Source: Rhynochetos jubatus
Lineage: Eukaryota > Chordata > Aves > Eurypygiformes > Rhynochetidae
Direction of reading: 5' to 3'
DNA length: 64,000 nucleotides
Assembly (NCBI GenBank): GCA_027574665.1
Contig: CM050690.1
Location: 68,119,433 to 68,183,432 of the forward strand
Both the position numbers and the translations under genes were made by a program. Within the stretch, counting starts at the first letter, position 1; each line of letters starts with the position of its first letter. The notes below the pieces were generated by a model. It worked only from the letters and a program-made list of their open reading frames with translations, was not told the origin of the DNA and made no database searches. Below are positions 32,030 through 45,700 of this stretch, one piece after another.

Positions 32030-33856
32030 GTAGTCTGGGAGGATTACAGAGAAACTGTGTGAGAAGCCAGCGATCAAGTTAGGAAAGCTAAAGTCCTGAG
32101 AGAATTAAACCTGGCTAGGGACATGAAGTGCAACAAGAAGGGCTTCTTTAGGTACATAGTGGATAAAAGGAAGATCAGGGGAAATGTAGGCCCTCTGCAG
32201 AAGGAAACAGGAGAGCAGGTCTCCCAGGATATGGAGAAGGCTGAGGTGCTCAATGAGCTTTTTGCCTCAGTCTTCACTGTCAAGGGCGCAAGACATACTC
32301 CCTGAGTTGCAGAAGGGAAGGGCAGGGACTGGGAGAATGGGGAGCCGCCCATGGTTAGAGAGGATCAGGTTTGGAAGCTGGATGAAATACATCTGCAGGT
32401 CCCAAGGCAGATGATGTTGCTAAACCTCTATCCATCATATCCAAGAAGTCATGGCAGTCAGGTGAAGTTCCCACTGATTGGAAAAGGGGAAACATAACCC
32501 CATCTTTAAAAAGAGAAAAATCTGGGGAACTACAGGCCAGTCAGTCTCACCTCTGTGCCTGGCAAGATCATGGAGCAGATCCTCCTGGAAAGCATGCTAA
32601 GGCACATGGAAAACAAGGACGTGAGTGGTGACAGCCAACATGGCTTCACCAAGGGCAGATCACACCTGACAAATATGTTGGCCTTCTATGACAGGGTTAC
32701 AGTATTGGTGGATAAAGGAAGAGCAACCACTGTGCAACCTGGACTTGTGCAAAGCATTTGACACTGACCCATATGACACCTAAATTGGAGAGGCATGGAT
32801 CTGATGGGTGGACCACTTGGTGGATAAAGAACTAGCCTGGTGGTCACACTCAGAGAGATGTGGTCAACAGCTCAATGTCTGAGTGGAAACCAGGGATGAG
32901 CGACGTTCCTCAGGGGTCGGTATTGGGACCAGTGCTGTTTAACATCTTTGTCAGCGGGGTGGACAGTGGGATTGAGTGTGCCCTCAGCAAGTTTGCTGAT
33001 GACACCAAGCTGGGTGGTGTGGTCGACACGTGGGAGGGAAGGGATGCCATCCAGAGGGACCTGGACAGGCTGGAAAGCTGGGCCTGTGCCAACCTCATGG
33101 AGTTCAACAAGGCCAAGTGCAAGGTCCTGCACATGGGTCGGGGCAATCCCAAGCACAAGTACAGGCTGGGCTGAGAATGGATCGAGAGCAGGCCTAAGGA
33201 GAAGGACTTGGGGGTACTGGTGGATGAAGAGCTGGACATGAGCCGGCCGTGTGTGCTGGTGGGCCAGAAAGCCAACCGTATCCTGGGCTGTATCCAGAGA
33301 AGTGTGGCCAGCAGGTCACAGGAGGTGATTCTCCCCCTCTACTCATGAGACCCCCACCTGGAGTACTGTAACCAGCTCTGGGGCCCTCAACACAAGAAGG
33401 ATATCAACTGGTTGGAGCGAGTCCAGAGGAGGCCACTAATATGCTCAGAGGGCTGGAGCACCTCTGCTATGGGGACAGGCTGAGAGAGTTGGGCTTGTTC
33501 AGCCTGGAGAACAGAAGGCCCTGGGGAGACTTTATAGCTATATTCCAGTACCTGATGGGGCCTACAAGAAAGGTGAGCGGGGGACTTTTTACAAGGGTCT
33601 GTAGTGATAGGACAAGGGGTAATGGCTTTCAACTGAAAACAGGTAAATTTAGTTTAGATATAAGAAATTATTCACTAAAAGAGTGGTGAGGCACCTGAAC
33701 AAGTACCCAGAGAAGCTGTGGATGCCCCATCCCTGGCAGTGTCCAAGGCCAGGCTGGATGAGGCTTGGAGCAACCTGGTCTAGTGGAGGGTGTCCCTGCC
33801 CATGGCAGGGGGTTGGAACTGGATGGTCTTTAAGGTCCTTTGTGATTCTTTGTGTT
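32030..33856 (+). mobile_element. CR1 LINE, 5'-truncated, with reverse-transcriptase remnants
   Basis: The longest LINE copy here (about 1.8 kb). Translations in several frames show the CR1 ORF2 pattern: [20 protein letters not shown], then [34 protein letters not shown], the turn [15 protein letters not shown], and the RT catalytic box FADDTKLGG near 32989-33015, followed by [19 protein letters not shown]. The reading frame is broken by frameshifts and stops (for example the TGA after YRLG at 33172), so no active enzyme is made. The 3' end is complete: CTGGATGGTCTTTAAGGTCC then the CR1 tail GATTCTTTGTG (33843-33853). The 5' truncation is usual for CR1. Confidence 0.93.
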
Positions 33857-36075
33857 GTAACACTCAGCTACTTATCATTTCTCACAACACTGTTACTTGT
33901 ATTGTCTCATACCTAGGAACCCCAAAAATTTACCCAAATCCCCTTGATTTTATAAATACAGAACAGCAAGACTGTTTCTGCTCTCATAACTTCCTGTCTA
34001 TGGGCAGATTACAGTCAACATATACAGCAGATGGACAAGGTCATCACCTGAGGAGAAAATAGTGGTTATGCCAGGGCACATCAGAGATCCATCCAACCTG
34101 CTGTCTGGTCCCTGGGAATGGCCATCTGCAGGTGACGAGGGAGAATTTAAGGATATCATATAGTGATACTTTGCCAGAATACTCAACCAGTCTTTACTGA
34201 TTGCTAGATCAAGGACTTTCTCACCTAAATGCAGTGTCTTCCTTTTTAACAATCCTTCACGTTTTCTTCTAAGAATTTACGTAGTCCCATTTGTAAGCCA
34301 GGAAAATTTGAGCACACACAGCATCTTTGGGTGAGGGGCTTCACAGCCTTACAAACTGTTGTGCAAAGGAGAACCACTGCAGTTTCATTTGCTGTCCATA
34401 TTCTGGAAAAATCTCTTGAGCATCACACACTTAGTGTGCACAATCTTATCATCACCCCATCACCTCAGGCATCTCCTCCCCAGCCTGAGAGCCGTTCCTG
34501 ATTTAGACACTCATAAGGAACAAGAAATGCAGAATTCCTTCATGCGGACAATATGGTCCACATGAGAGCACATCAGCTGCCTCACCCCAAATTTAGACTG
34601 TCTGGGGAATGTTAGGCTGTTCTACTTCAGGCCTGCACAGACTGTCAGTCAGGGCATGGATGAACCATCAGCTCTGTCTGTCCCCACCCATTACACACAC
34701 ATGCTCAGCAGGAAGGAGCTGCTCCATGAAAAGAGCAGCAACCTGGACCTTACACTCAGGGCAGATTGTTCCCCAGGGATAACACACAGTATGGGTGATG
34801 GCAGCTGTGGGCAGGTGGGCAAGCTGAAAGAAGGGGCTTAGCAACAGAGCAGCTTGAATTTCTCAGCTTGGTGTGCCAAGACACCCTCAGCTTCACACCC
34901 AGTGACCTGATTCAGCCTTTGCTCAGACACATTGCCAAGACATAGACCTGCCCCACAACTCAGCCGTGCCAAGTCATGTCCAAAGCTGGCTGTTTCCTGC
35001 CTATCCACCTTTACACTTCATGTTTTCACATACTGCTTGCAGCTGGAGAAACTGCAAGGTCTTGCTTTTTAACCATCTCAATGAATTTTCTAAAGCAGAG
35101 AGCAAGCCTGTGTCTTGTCTCATCAACATACTAAGTATTACGCTTAGTGCACAGTGAGCAGCAATAACTCCAGGCTGATTAATTACCTAAGGTACTTCAG
35201 CTCTTAGAAACATAGTAAACAATTAATATAATTTAACTTTACAGCTAACACAACAAATTAAAATACAGAAATGAATCCATTTTATCAGTTCATTAGACAG
35301 GACAAACTCTCCTGTGAACAGGCCTGATAAATGGAATTTCCCTTTAGGGCATTACAATGAAAAATGACAAGTGTAATATTTCTATCTGGCACTTTACTGA
35401 GATTCTGTCAGCAAATCCCCAAACCTTGCAGTTTCAAACTATTCTGAGAGAGATTTTTCTCTTTCAAGGTTCGTATTAGGAGTTCCTTCCTTCCTAAAAT
35501 ATATTGGGGTTCTGATATTATGGGGTTGTCCCTGTTTAAAAACCATGAGGTATCGCTTCTCCTCAGGGGACCTGGTTCATTCATTCAAGTCTGGTTCATT
35601 AAAACTAAAATTTTGATAAAATGTGCTATGCAAGCATTATGCTGAAGTGCAGAGAATTCTTCAGCTGAACTGACATTTTATGCCACAGTCAACATTTCTA
35701 CCCATCTAAACCATCTGCCTATTAATAGCTTCAATCACCATGTCATCCAGTCTCAACAGGGAAAAAAAAAACCAAAACAAAAACAAAAAACCACCACAAA
35801 CCCACCTCTTGGTTTGTCAGTCACCACCATAAGCACATATGAGCCATCGGATTCTGTTTGCATTGTTCATGCAAGGAACCTCTACAGCTCCCAGGGTGCT
35901 GCATCTGCAGTCTGAATGTGTAGTACTCACTGCAAACTAGCGACAACATGCAATGCTGAGTCCTCAAATCCTTCCTCCACTGGATTTTTATGTATTGTTG
36001 GATTTTAAGGTGGAACTCCATTGGGAACTTGCATGGGCAAAAGGCTAAAAAGAGACTTGTCTGTCAGTGGCCTAT
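33857..36075. other. Intergenic sequence, no gene recognised
   Basis: No repeat or coding signal was recognised apart from an A/C-rich low-complexity patch at about 35760-35805. Confidence 0.5.
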
Positions 36076-36140
36076 TAACATAAGGTCCCTTCCAACCCAA
36101 AACATTCTATAATTTTATGGTTGATTCTGTGATCTATTAC
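36076..36140 (+). mobile_element. CR1 LINE 3' tip, plus strand
   Basis: AAGGTCCCTTCCAACCCAAA is followed by ATTCTATAATTTTATGG and GATTCTGTGATC, the terminal CR1 sequence with degenerate octamer tail. Only about 60 bp is recognisable. Confidence 0.75.
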
Positions 36141-38829
36141 TATGTCTTACACTGACTATCAGGGCATCAATTCATCCTAAATGAACTAAGAATCCATTAT
36201 CCCAGATTCTCTATCAGTATACCTTGTTCAGGATGCAGCTAAAGCTTCATTCCATTCTAGTATGCACAATGTCACATTGATTTATGTTGATTTGACCAGA
36301 GGCTCAAGCTTGCAGAAGCATTGCTTCTGCTACCACATCTGAATAGCAGGGGCAGCTTTAGCTTGCCTAAATCCAATCAGGGATTGACTCTATGTGCTTA
36401 AAATTCAGCTGCGGTCCAGGGACCAGTCTAACCCAACTGCTTCCCATTACTACGTAACATAGTACCTAAATTATTTAGCTCGTTCCCCCCGCTACTAACC
36501 TAGCTCATGGTGCTGGTCCTTCTATTGCACCCTGGGTTAGGGACAAAGCTACACCTGCCCACCCTGAAGGGTACTCAGCGATACAGGGACAGCCACACAA
36601 ACTTGGTGCCAGATTCCCAGAGACACCTGAGAGTAGTGGTCCAGGTAGGGTGCAGGTTGGGGCTGTGATGGTGTGGCTCCCTGGGGAGCAGAAGGCTGTG
36701 GTCCTACGCTGTTACTGCTGGAGGGAAATGGTGGTAGTGGTACAGCTGAAGAGGCAGGTCCCCCTCTGCTTGCCCTGCAGGCCCTGGCACTCTAAACTCC
36801 CTTCCTAGTGCCTTGCAACTTGGACACTTAAATTAAGCCAATGATTTATGCCATCCGTTGTTAAACGTGTTATGTGTGTGTGTTTCTTTAATTTATAAAT
36901 TAGACTGAAGTCAAGGAAATGGTATTCCTTGTATGCTGCTTTGTTTACCAAATTGGCTTTTCTGCAGTGATTACAGTTTAGTCCCTCTGAACTTATGACA
37001 GCCTGGGATGGGTACTGAATTACTCATACCTGAGGAGAAAAAAGACAGAAAAAAAGAATTTAAAAAAAAAAAAAGTGCAAGGAAACCCTGAGCTAAAGAT
37101 GTATTCCTGGGTTAGTTTAAGATCAAGACTGAGTATAAAGCAAGGTTCATAGCAAAACTAAATAAACTGAGCACAAGGAAAATGGCAAGCCAGGACACTG
37201 TAATGTATGGCCAGGTCCTGTCCTATTCTCCAGGGTAGCCAAGGGGTAGCATAAGTCCCCCCAAAGGTATGCAAGTCACTGTTTGTAATGGAGCATCACA
37301 GGCTTCAGAAGAGGCTGTGGCCACCACTGACAGACAGGAGCAAGGTGAGCATGTGGCAAAGTGGTGGGAACATCTGAACTGCCAGGGCCTCAACCAACAG
37401 TGCCAAACAGTGATGTAATTCTAAGAACAATACTGTATTTGAAGTCAAGCATGTTGCTCCAGTGCATGTGCAGCAAGTTTAGAGCTGCCCTGTGATGCTT
37501 TATGACTACCATGCCTTGTCCTGCCTTCAGCAGACTCTCTGAGAACATGTTGGTTCCTCTCAATGTGGAGACATGGAGAATGAGCCAGAACAGAGAATAG
37601 TATCTTGGAAAGCCACCAAAGGGTCCAAGAAAATGGTTCAGAAGAGCAACTTTGTCTTTAAATATCACCCATCCTTTTAAAACTAAGCTTTCTTCCCAAG
37701 GTTTACAAAACCCACCACAGTCCCAGCAAATGTGAGGTAACTGTTGAGCTGTGGCTACTGCTTGTTGTAGGGATCAGAACCATTTTGCTCCCACTGTAAG
37801 CCTTCTCCAATGTGTTCATTACTTACCTCATCTCTTGCTGTAATGTCCAACCTTAATTAATTTTGGCTGAACTTTTTGTATTTTCCTGGGGTTCTCAGGT
37901 GAGGATGGGTTTTAGTGGTTCTTCATTATCTTTCCCATTCTTCGGTGTTCAGTCCGTCAGTATTCCTTGGATGCAAACTATAATTCCTGTGCTGCCTTCT
38001 GCTTCCCACTACTGTGTCCCTGGTGCACAGAGTCAGAGCAGCTTCTTGTCACCAGGTCTAGGCTTCCTTACTGCTTTCAACCAGGAAAGAGAGCGACCCA
38101 AGAATGTTTCTTCCCTGGTTTTGTTGCCTGCTTCAAACATATTAAAGCTGCCACTTGTGGTGATGTGTTTGTGTTAGTGGTGATATGCTTGCTTACCCTG
38201 TCCACAGGAGGAGCAGCATGCATGCAGCTTGCTGTCTTTACACCATAAAATAGTAAAGAATCACAAAATGGATCATTTTTTCTGGCAACAAACAAGGGAA
38301 AGTGTAAGGAAAATAGTGCTGTGCCTGAACACCCTCTTTAACAGTCTCCTGAGTCTTAGAGGTATTCGGTATGATCGTGACCTGCCTGGCTCCCCACTGA
38401 ATGATTAAAGATGAATACACCAGCATAACAGTGTGTTGGCTTACCTCAGGTCTCCTTCTTTCCCTGCTTCTTCTGGTCCTTCTGATCTGCAGCTACTGCT
38501 GTCATTTCTCCTTCACACTTAGCTCCCTCTACAATTACCTAAAGCCTGGCATTCCACACTTTCCATAGCTAAATTATGCCTGACAGATTACTGAACGCCT
38601 TGGCTCCACAGAGCTAAGTTTTGCGGTGATCAGCCATATGTGCACATAGGAACTACAATGATGAGTCAGTGGAGAATTAAGCTGGTAATAAAGTAAAATG
38701 TTGGATGGTGTACAGTTAATGAAGTAAGACATGGCATAATACAGTCAGTGAAGCAGAATGGTGACAGAGAACTGTCCTTCAGGACACACTTGTCCTAGGA
38801 GAGGTTTTTAGCAAGTTACTGAAAAAGTA
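36141..38829. other. Intergenic sequence, no gene recognised
   Basis: Contains a GC-richer stretch (about 36480-36800) and an A13 run near 37062. No supported gene. Confidence 0.5.
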
Positions 38830-39775
38830 TGATGGCTTTGTGATTTTGCAGGGTTTTTCGTAGCAGGAGAGGGGCTTCAGGGGTGGCTCCTGTGTGAAGC
38901 TGCTAGAATCTTCCCCAGCTCCCAGTCAGACCCACCTCTTACTACTTCTGAGCCAACCAGGGCCTCTGTGATTAACATATTTTTAAGAGGGGAAAACAAA
39001 GAGAACCTGTAGTGGAGAGAGGAGTGATGTGTGGGAGACCATCAGGCAGACACCCAGGCCAGTGCAGAAAGGTGGGAGGAGGTGGACCAGAGCAGAGGTT
39101 CCCCTGCAGCCTGTGTTGAGAGGGCAGGCTGTGCCCCTGCAGCCATGGAGGGTCACGGGGGAGCAGAGACCCCCTCTGCAGCCTGGGGAGGACCCCACGC
39201 CAGAGCAGACAGCTGTGTCTGAAGAAGCTCATGACTCTGTGGGAAACCCGGGCTGGAGCAGGCTGCTCCTGAAAGACTGCATCCTGCGGAAGGAACCAAC
39301 ACTGTATCAGTTAAAGGAGAAAACTGTAGCCTGTGGGAAGAACTCATGCCAGGGAGGTTTGTGGGGGACTGTGTCCTGCAGAAGGAAGCCCTAGAGCAGG
39401 GGAAGAATGTGATGATTCCTCCCTCTGAGGAGGAAGGAACGGCAGAGACAATGCATTGAGCTGACTATAAACCCTGTTCCCTGTCCCCAGTGTTGCTGGT
39501 GGGGAGGAGGTAGAGAAAAGGCTGAACCTGAGAAGAAGGGGTGTGGGAGATAGTTTTTTTTAAGATTTGGGTTTATTTCCCATTATTCTGTTCTGATTTC
39601 ATTGCTAGAAAATTGAATTGATTTTTCTTCTTCAAGCTGAGTCTGTTCTGCCCGTGACCATAACTGGTGAGTGATCCTTCCCGGTCCTTGTCTTGACCCA
39701 CTAGCCTTCCCTTATTTTCTGAAGAGTGATTGAGTGGCTGTGTGGTGCTGAGTTGCCGGCGGGGCCTAAACCACA
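38830..39775 (+). mobile_element. Solo LTR, long avian ERVL-like type, plus orientation (start approximate)
   Basis: Resembles the roughly 1-kb bird LTR with TTTTTCGTAGCAGG and GGGGTGGCTCCTGTG near its start. A G/C-rich centre repeats a short unit (CCCCTGCAGCC, ACGCCAGAGCAG, GCTGGAGCAGG). The tail has TTTAAGATTTGGGTTTATTT, GAGTCTGTTCTGCCCGTGAC and AACTGGTGAGTGATC. It ends GGGCCTAAACCACA at 39775. No internal retroviral sequence adjoins. The left boundary is uncertain by some tens of bases. Confidence 0.75.
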
Positions 39776-42700
39776 ATAAAAGGAAAGCATTTTTTTACAT
39801 ACTATAAATCATCAGGTGACAGAATGTTAAAATGTCTACTGGACCACATGCTCAGGAAAATATCACACACACATGTTCTGGAAAGTGTCTGACCCATCAC
39901 AAATGACTGAATAATCATAAGCCAGGTATTGTGCTGGGAGGGACCTCCTGGCCATCCCAACCCTTGGTCCTGTAAGCATCACCGGAACCCACATTAAAAA
40001 TATTTAACATGTAACATTCTTACACTGTTTCTTTGCTTTCCATCTCCTCAAGTAGGTTTCAAACAGGGGTGCTGACAGCTTGGCAAATCACTGTTTGCTA
40101 CACTGCCAAATCCTACATTAACTATTATCAGTTAGTTAGGTCTCGCTTGTTTTTCCCAAATGTCCTTCATTTGTAAATGAAATGAATACTTCCTCAGCTG
40201 CATTTCCCATTCTCCTTTTTGCTGCCTCAGGTCACCCCATGCTAGCTTGTTATGGGAAAATTTTTGCTTTCTTCTTTCTGTCCCTCCTGCCTGCCCTCAT
40301 TCCAGCTTAGTGCTAAGCCATCCTCACACAGCTATTCCATTTTGAACCCCAGCTTCAGCAACCGCAGCTTGAGCTACAACGAAGCCCAGCTGTTCCAGGT
40401 ACCCACATCTCACCACTCGTGCCACTTGCTTGCACTTGCAGCAGGGAAAAGCTCACCTAGGCCTGACCTTTTTTCTTCTGATTTCCTGAAGTCACTCCTG
40501 ATCATATTGGTGTTACAGTGATTCACCTTTCTTTACTATCTTTTACTCTTCTAAGTCTACTTACAGAGGCAGACTGCAAGCTTGCTGACAGTGCTTTTTG
40601 AGCTATCTAGATCCTTTATTTCTGCAATCCCCTGTCACAGCGAATCAGTACACATCACGCTAACGTGGTAGCTCTGAAGAACTCTCACAGAACCCCAGTT
40701 TCATAGGTAGCAGCTGTATTTTTTAGATATCATGCCATCCTGATGTCAGCATGAACTGTTTTTCAGTAGGAACAAAAGAGAAGCAAATTCATAGTAAAGG
40801 ATAAAATGTCCCAAAGTTCTCTCCTCTGAACATTTTCCTCAACATGGACATTAACATCATGTTCGAGCTACTACACTGCCTTGTGGGAATGAGGAAGACT
40901 CCAGCGCTTCGGAAGCATTAGGCATGATCGTAGGCTGAAGTAAACTGCTGCGATGCCACTGCAATACCAACATCTCACCCGACACAAACAGTGTATAAGG
41001 GTTTGCAGGAAACCAAGCCCAGACACGTAAGAGAGGAGCAGGCTGAGACAGTATCATTCAGCAGAAGTCAGTTTTGGTACAGTGAGGTACCACATGGACT
41101 TTTGCGTGTAGCTGTAAAAGCAGTCCTTTGGGGATACTGCCCATGGTGGAGGGGAGCCACTGCAGCATGATTCTCATTGAGGTTTCTGTCTCTAAACAGG
41201 CACAAAGAACAACAGGGATAAACATCAGTCTTTGATGAAGAAAAGAGAGAGAAACCCTACTCAAGTAGCTGCATGAAATTTGGGGGCTTTCCCACCTGTG
41301 GATTCAGTGATCTAATCCACGGTAACCTGCAATAGCAATGACATCATGTTTCTGCAGAATATTTGCTGTCTTCCAAGCAGATCTGAAAATAATCGTCTGG
41401 TGTACAGAGGTCATAGGCCATATGGCAACTCCAATTGGACCTGAAACATCATGCAATTAACCTGTCATTATAGCAAAATCAGCATTCACAGTTCCTAAAT
41501 AGGGATTTGTGACATGTTTTTAAAACAGCAGAGCACAGTGTATTTTCTAAAAGAACCAATTTTCAGGATGATTTTTTAAATAGAATTTGACAAAGGTAGT
41601 GATTAGGTTAAAAAGGCACTTGGTACTGTCAAATTCAAAAACCTTCCACAGTCATACAGTTCTACCTGTTGATTTCTCTTGCCAGCGTTTGAGGGTTGGG
41701 GAGCAGAGGGGAAGAACCTCTTTTTTGCCAGGAATCAAAATCCAAAGAAGATTTTTAAAGGTATATTCATTATTTCTTCAGAGGCAGTATCAGCAAAAGA
41801 TCTTTTCTCCACATTGTTTGCTCTCCAAACAATCACAATTTCTGAGAACACCGAAGAAAAGTCTTTGTTAAATCAAAGTTTTGGGTACTGCATTGCATTG
41901 AGCAGAGGAGTATAGAGCCGGAAACTGAATTCTCCTCCTCTATAAAAGTTTAGCCTGTAAATCAAGCCAATACTGTGCAATGTGTGGTTAGGGTGGAAGA
42001 ATAAAAGATAACCTGTTAAAACCACTCAACTCTATATTTATGAAATGCCTGACAAGATCATGGTATTAAAGTGATTTACAAATGGTACGTGGTTGGAAAA
42101 AGGATAGTAGTCTTGCTGACAGATTTTCACACATATGCATAAATATGTGTGTGTACAAACACACACACAAAATCCATCTAAAATCTAGGCTGTAAAAGCT
42201 TTCTCTGCCCCTAAACAGATGTGCACTTCGGTATGCAACTTTGTAGATAGAACGCTTTATTATAAATCTGTGTTTGCATTTGGAAAATATCTCCTGGAAT
42301 TTAAAATCATAATTAGGTCTGAATGAAGCATCTCGGTAAGGAGTGAAATCTTTTCTTCCACTGCACTAAGTTATCCAATTTCCTCTGAAAAGTCCCAGGA
42401 GTAGCTTGTTTATTTTTAACCAATCTTTCTTGTCTGTAGGGAAACCAATAATTTTGCAGCTAAATATTTCAATTTGTATTCTAAAAACAGAACACTGAAC
42501 TTCACAGTGACAGAGCCTATTAAACTGTCATCATGAAACCAGGAGATGAGCCATCCAGCATGCTGTGGATAGGAAAGTCTTCATGAGGTATATACACAGC
42601 TAACTCAAAACTGAAGAGTGCTGGTGTCACTGACTTTATAGAAAAAGCTGATGGTGTGGAGCAGGTGGGCAGACAGGAAGAAGGGAGTACAATGCAGATA

Positions 42701-45700
42701 CAGTGTGGGCAGAGAAGGAAGCAAGAACCAGCTCTAGAAATAGACGTCAGAAAAGCAAAGGCCACACAGCTACAGTCCCAACCTGTCAGGGAGAGGTGTG
42801 ACATTACATATGCAATCCAAACAAAATTTCACAATATCACAGCTTCAGAAATCCACTATGGATTATGGACTTAACAAGTATGGGGTCAGAAAATTCACTT
42901 TTGGAATTGGAATGTGGTACTCCTTCTCCTTTCCTCAAAGGTAATGCTCAGGCTCTGGTATGAAGCTGAATATGCCTGTGAGTTCACTGAGGTGGAGGAG
43001 GTACATCTTCATTCCCTATGGACCTGGCACATGCCAGGCTGTACTTTCAGATTCAGGATGTAGCATACCATGACACCTGTGCACACAACACCAATTCAGC
43101 TGCAAAGCAGCAAGCAAAGGTTCAGAAGACACATGAACTGTGTCAATTTACTGTCTCTGGAATACAAAAGGAGGGGCAGTCACACTCAAGGAAACCAGAA
43201 GAAGGAACTATGGAAAAAAGTTACTATGATGGATGTGTCTGTCAACAAGGGACAGAACTTAGAGAAAACTGACAGTGGCACTGAAAAATGTTTCTGGATA
43301 CATGCCTTGCATTAAGCCCTTTCCCAGTCTGTGTGATGTTGTAGCATGCAATGTGCATAAATGAGTTTTATTTTTTCCTATTGCTAGCTGGTTTCAATAA
43401 AGTCTAGGAAAAATATCAGCAGTTCACACTTGCAGTGTGCAACTGAATGCATAAATCAGGAGGAATGGCTATCCAGAGGCCATGGCACATACATCTATCA
43501 GATTGCCTTGTAACTGAGTCCAAGACAACTCATCATTATACCACCAAAAGGAATCCAAGGTTCAATGTGACTCTTTTTTTTTATTTCCTCCAACATCCTG
43601 ACATATGGATCATCATAATGCCATTGTCAGGTTGAGATGTGTGGCCAGGGTGGCTGATTCTTGCTAGGTATGGGATGCATGAAAAGGAAAATGGGAGGAA
43701 GTGTTGACTGGAATGGTACCAGGATGATACAGCTTACACACTGAGGAGGTTCTTTGTGTTTCATGGGACAGGTGGGTGTCCAGCCCACCACAGAACCCTG
43801 AAGTTTGAAAAGGGAATGTGTGCCATGCTGCTTAGCAGGCCAGAAATGGCTTGTGTGAACTGAGGGACTGCTGTTCCTCAGGACAGACTTTGATCTATGG
43901 CTTCTACTTTGTGACTTTCTCACTATCGTGGTTTAGATGGGTATTGCTAGGTCTAGTGATGCTATTATTTGTGCAGCATACTTCCACATTAAAAAAAAAA
44001 AGAACCCTTTATCCCGCCAGTCAAAAGTGCCTTTCTTACACATAAGAAAACAGCAAAATAAGGGAAAAAAAACCAAACCAACCCAGAAGAGTAAATTCCT
44101 GGGAGAGAGAGGAAGTGCAAACACTTTGTATAAGCCTGTCCATATTTTTTCCCTTTTATCAGTAGAAAAAAAATCCTCAAAGCAAAACTGGCAATGGAAC
44201 TCTGTCAGCAAGAAAAGTACTTACTCCCATAAAGGTGTAATGCTCAGAAAACACAAAGCCTGTCAATAGCACAGATCACCCCTTCCACACCCTTAGACAG
44301 GTGTTACTGTCTTGGTTTGGTCTCTGCTTCCAGCCTATTTCCAGCTTCTCTATATAGAGCTGATATTCATTCCCACTCATTAAGTAAACTTTGTTCTTGC
44401 TGCTGCTGTTGTATGCTCTTTAGCGTTTGTTTGTGTTCACTGCAGCGCTGGGATCAGCTGCCTGTGCCTCAAGAGCTGCTAATATTTATGAATGAGCCAC
44501 TGCATAGAGTAAGCAAGGCCCAGTGGAAAGCCCAGCAAGAAGCAACACAGAAAATAGTGGCTGATTCTTCTGCTGCTTGTTTCCAGGTTAAATCCCTTTG
44601 GTCTTCAGCATCCCATCCGGGAGACACCCGGTATGCAGAGAGGCAATTCCCGTTTTCTTTTCCTAAGCAGAAGAGTACTTTATGCCCATGCGTTCTGTCA
44701 CTGTCAGCCTTTCATTCACTGTGGTATGTCTCTCCTCATTGTGGCTGTGTGTGTATACATGTGGGCGGTGACCCATGGCCTGCACAGAATACTCATGCTG
44801 CAGTCTTACTGCTGCCTGTGCCCACATAAAGGCTGGCTTGCCTCTTGCTGGGATGCCAGAGAAAAGCTATCTATCTTGTATCTGCATATCTTCTTCTGAA
44901 GACCCTTCTCCTTCTGCCTTCATGTAGTGGCTGCTGTATAGCAAATGCCTGAAGCAGATCCAAATTAATACAAAACAATCCAGGATCTTGGATTTTGGTC
45001 TCTTTTCACCTCTTAGGGACTGCATAGGTTACGCTTTTTGGATTACGTGTAGAGTGAAAACACAGGTAAAACTAGAACTCACATTCCCTGTCTGATCCTC
45101 CACGTCTCCTGTGCCACATTTCATCTCTTGTTGCAGCGTGGCCTCTTCAAAATAGTGAATCGATATTTGCTGGCTTTCCCTCTCACAGTTCATTGCAAGA
45201 TCTTAGCTAAACCATATGCCTCAAACAATGTACAGTTGGGCTCAAAATTTAACAGAACAGTCATCAATCCATTACAGTATCATTTATTGTTGCTGCGCAG
45301 AGATTTGGGCCCTTCCTACCCCCTGACAGTTATAATCCTTTTCATATTTACTAAAGGAACTGCTTTATTCTGCTATTCTTTAACACCACCTGTCTAACAA
45401 TAATCATTGCTGTCTTCTGATAGTTTCAAACCTGCAGTTCAGGACAGAATTCGGAGAATTTACAGCTTTGTAGCCAGAATCACACCTTGAATGTGCCGAG
45501 TGCCTAGTAAGAGCTCATACACATGCAGATGCCAATGCACCTCACAAGATGCACGTTTAAGGGCTGGGCTAAGTTGCTCTGGACTTTGCCTGACTAGTCC
45601 TGCTGTGTTCCTTGCAGGTAATTCGGCCTAAGTATGCTTTTAGGTGACATCATGACAGAGATATTTCCCTGCAAAAGCATTTGGGGACCAGCTACAGTAA

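Noticed and set aside
43925-44315. Another LTR, suggested by CGTGGTTTAG near 43928 and GTCTTGGTTTGG near 44310
   Set aside because: Only the two short ends resemble LTR termini. The sequence between matches no LTR I know.
44317-44829. 170-codon open frame in intergenic DNA
   Set aside because: No domain, no homology recognised, and composition unlike a conserved protein. A nearby palindrome with a TATA-like core (44348-44359) does not make it a gene.
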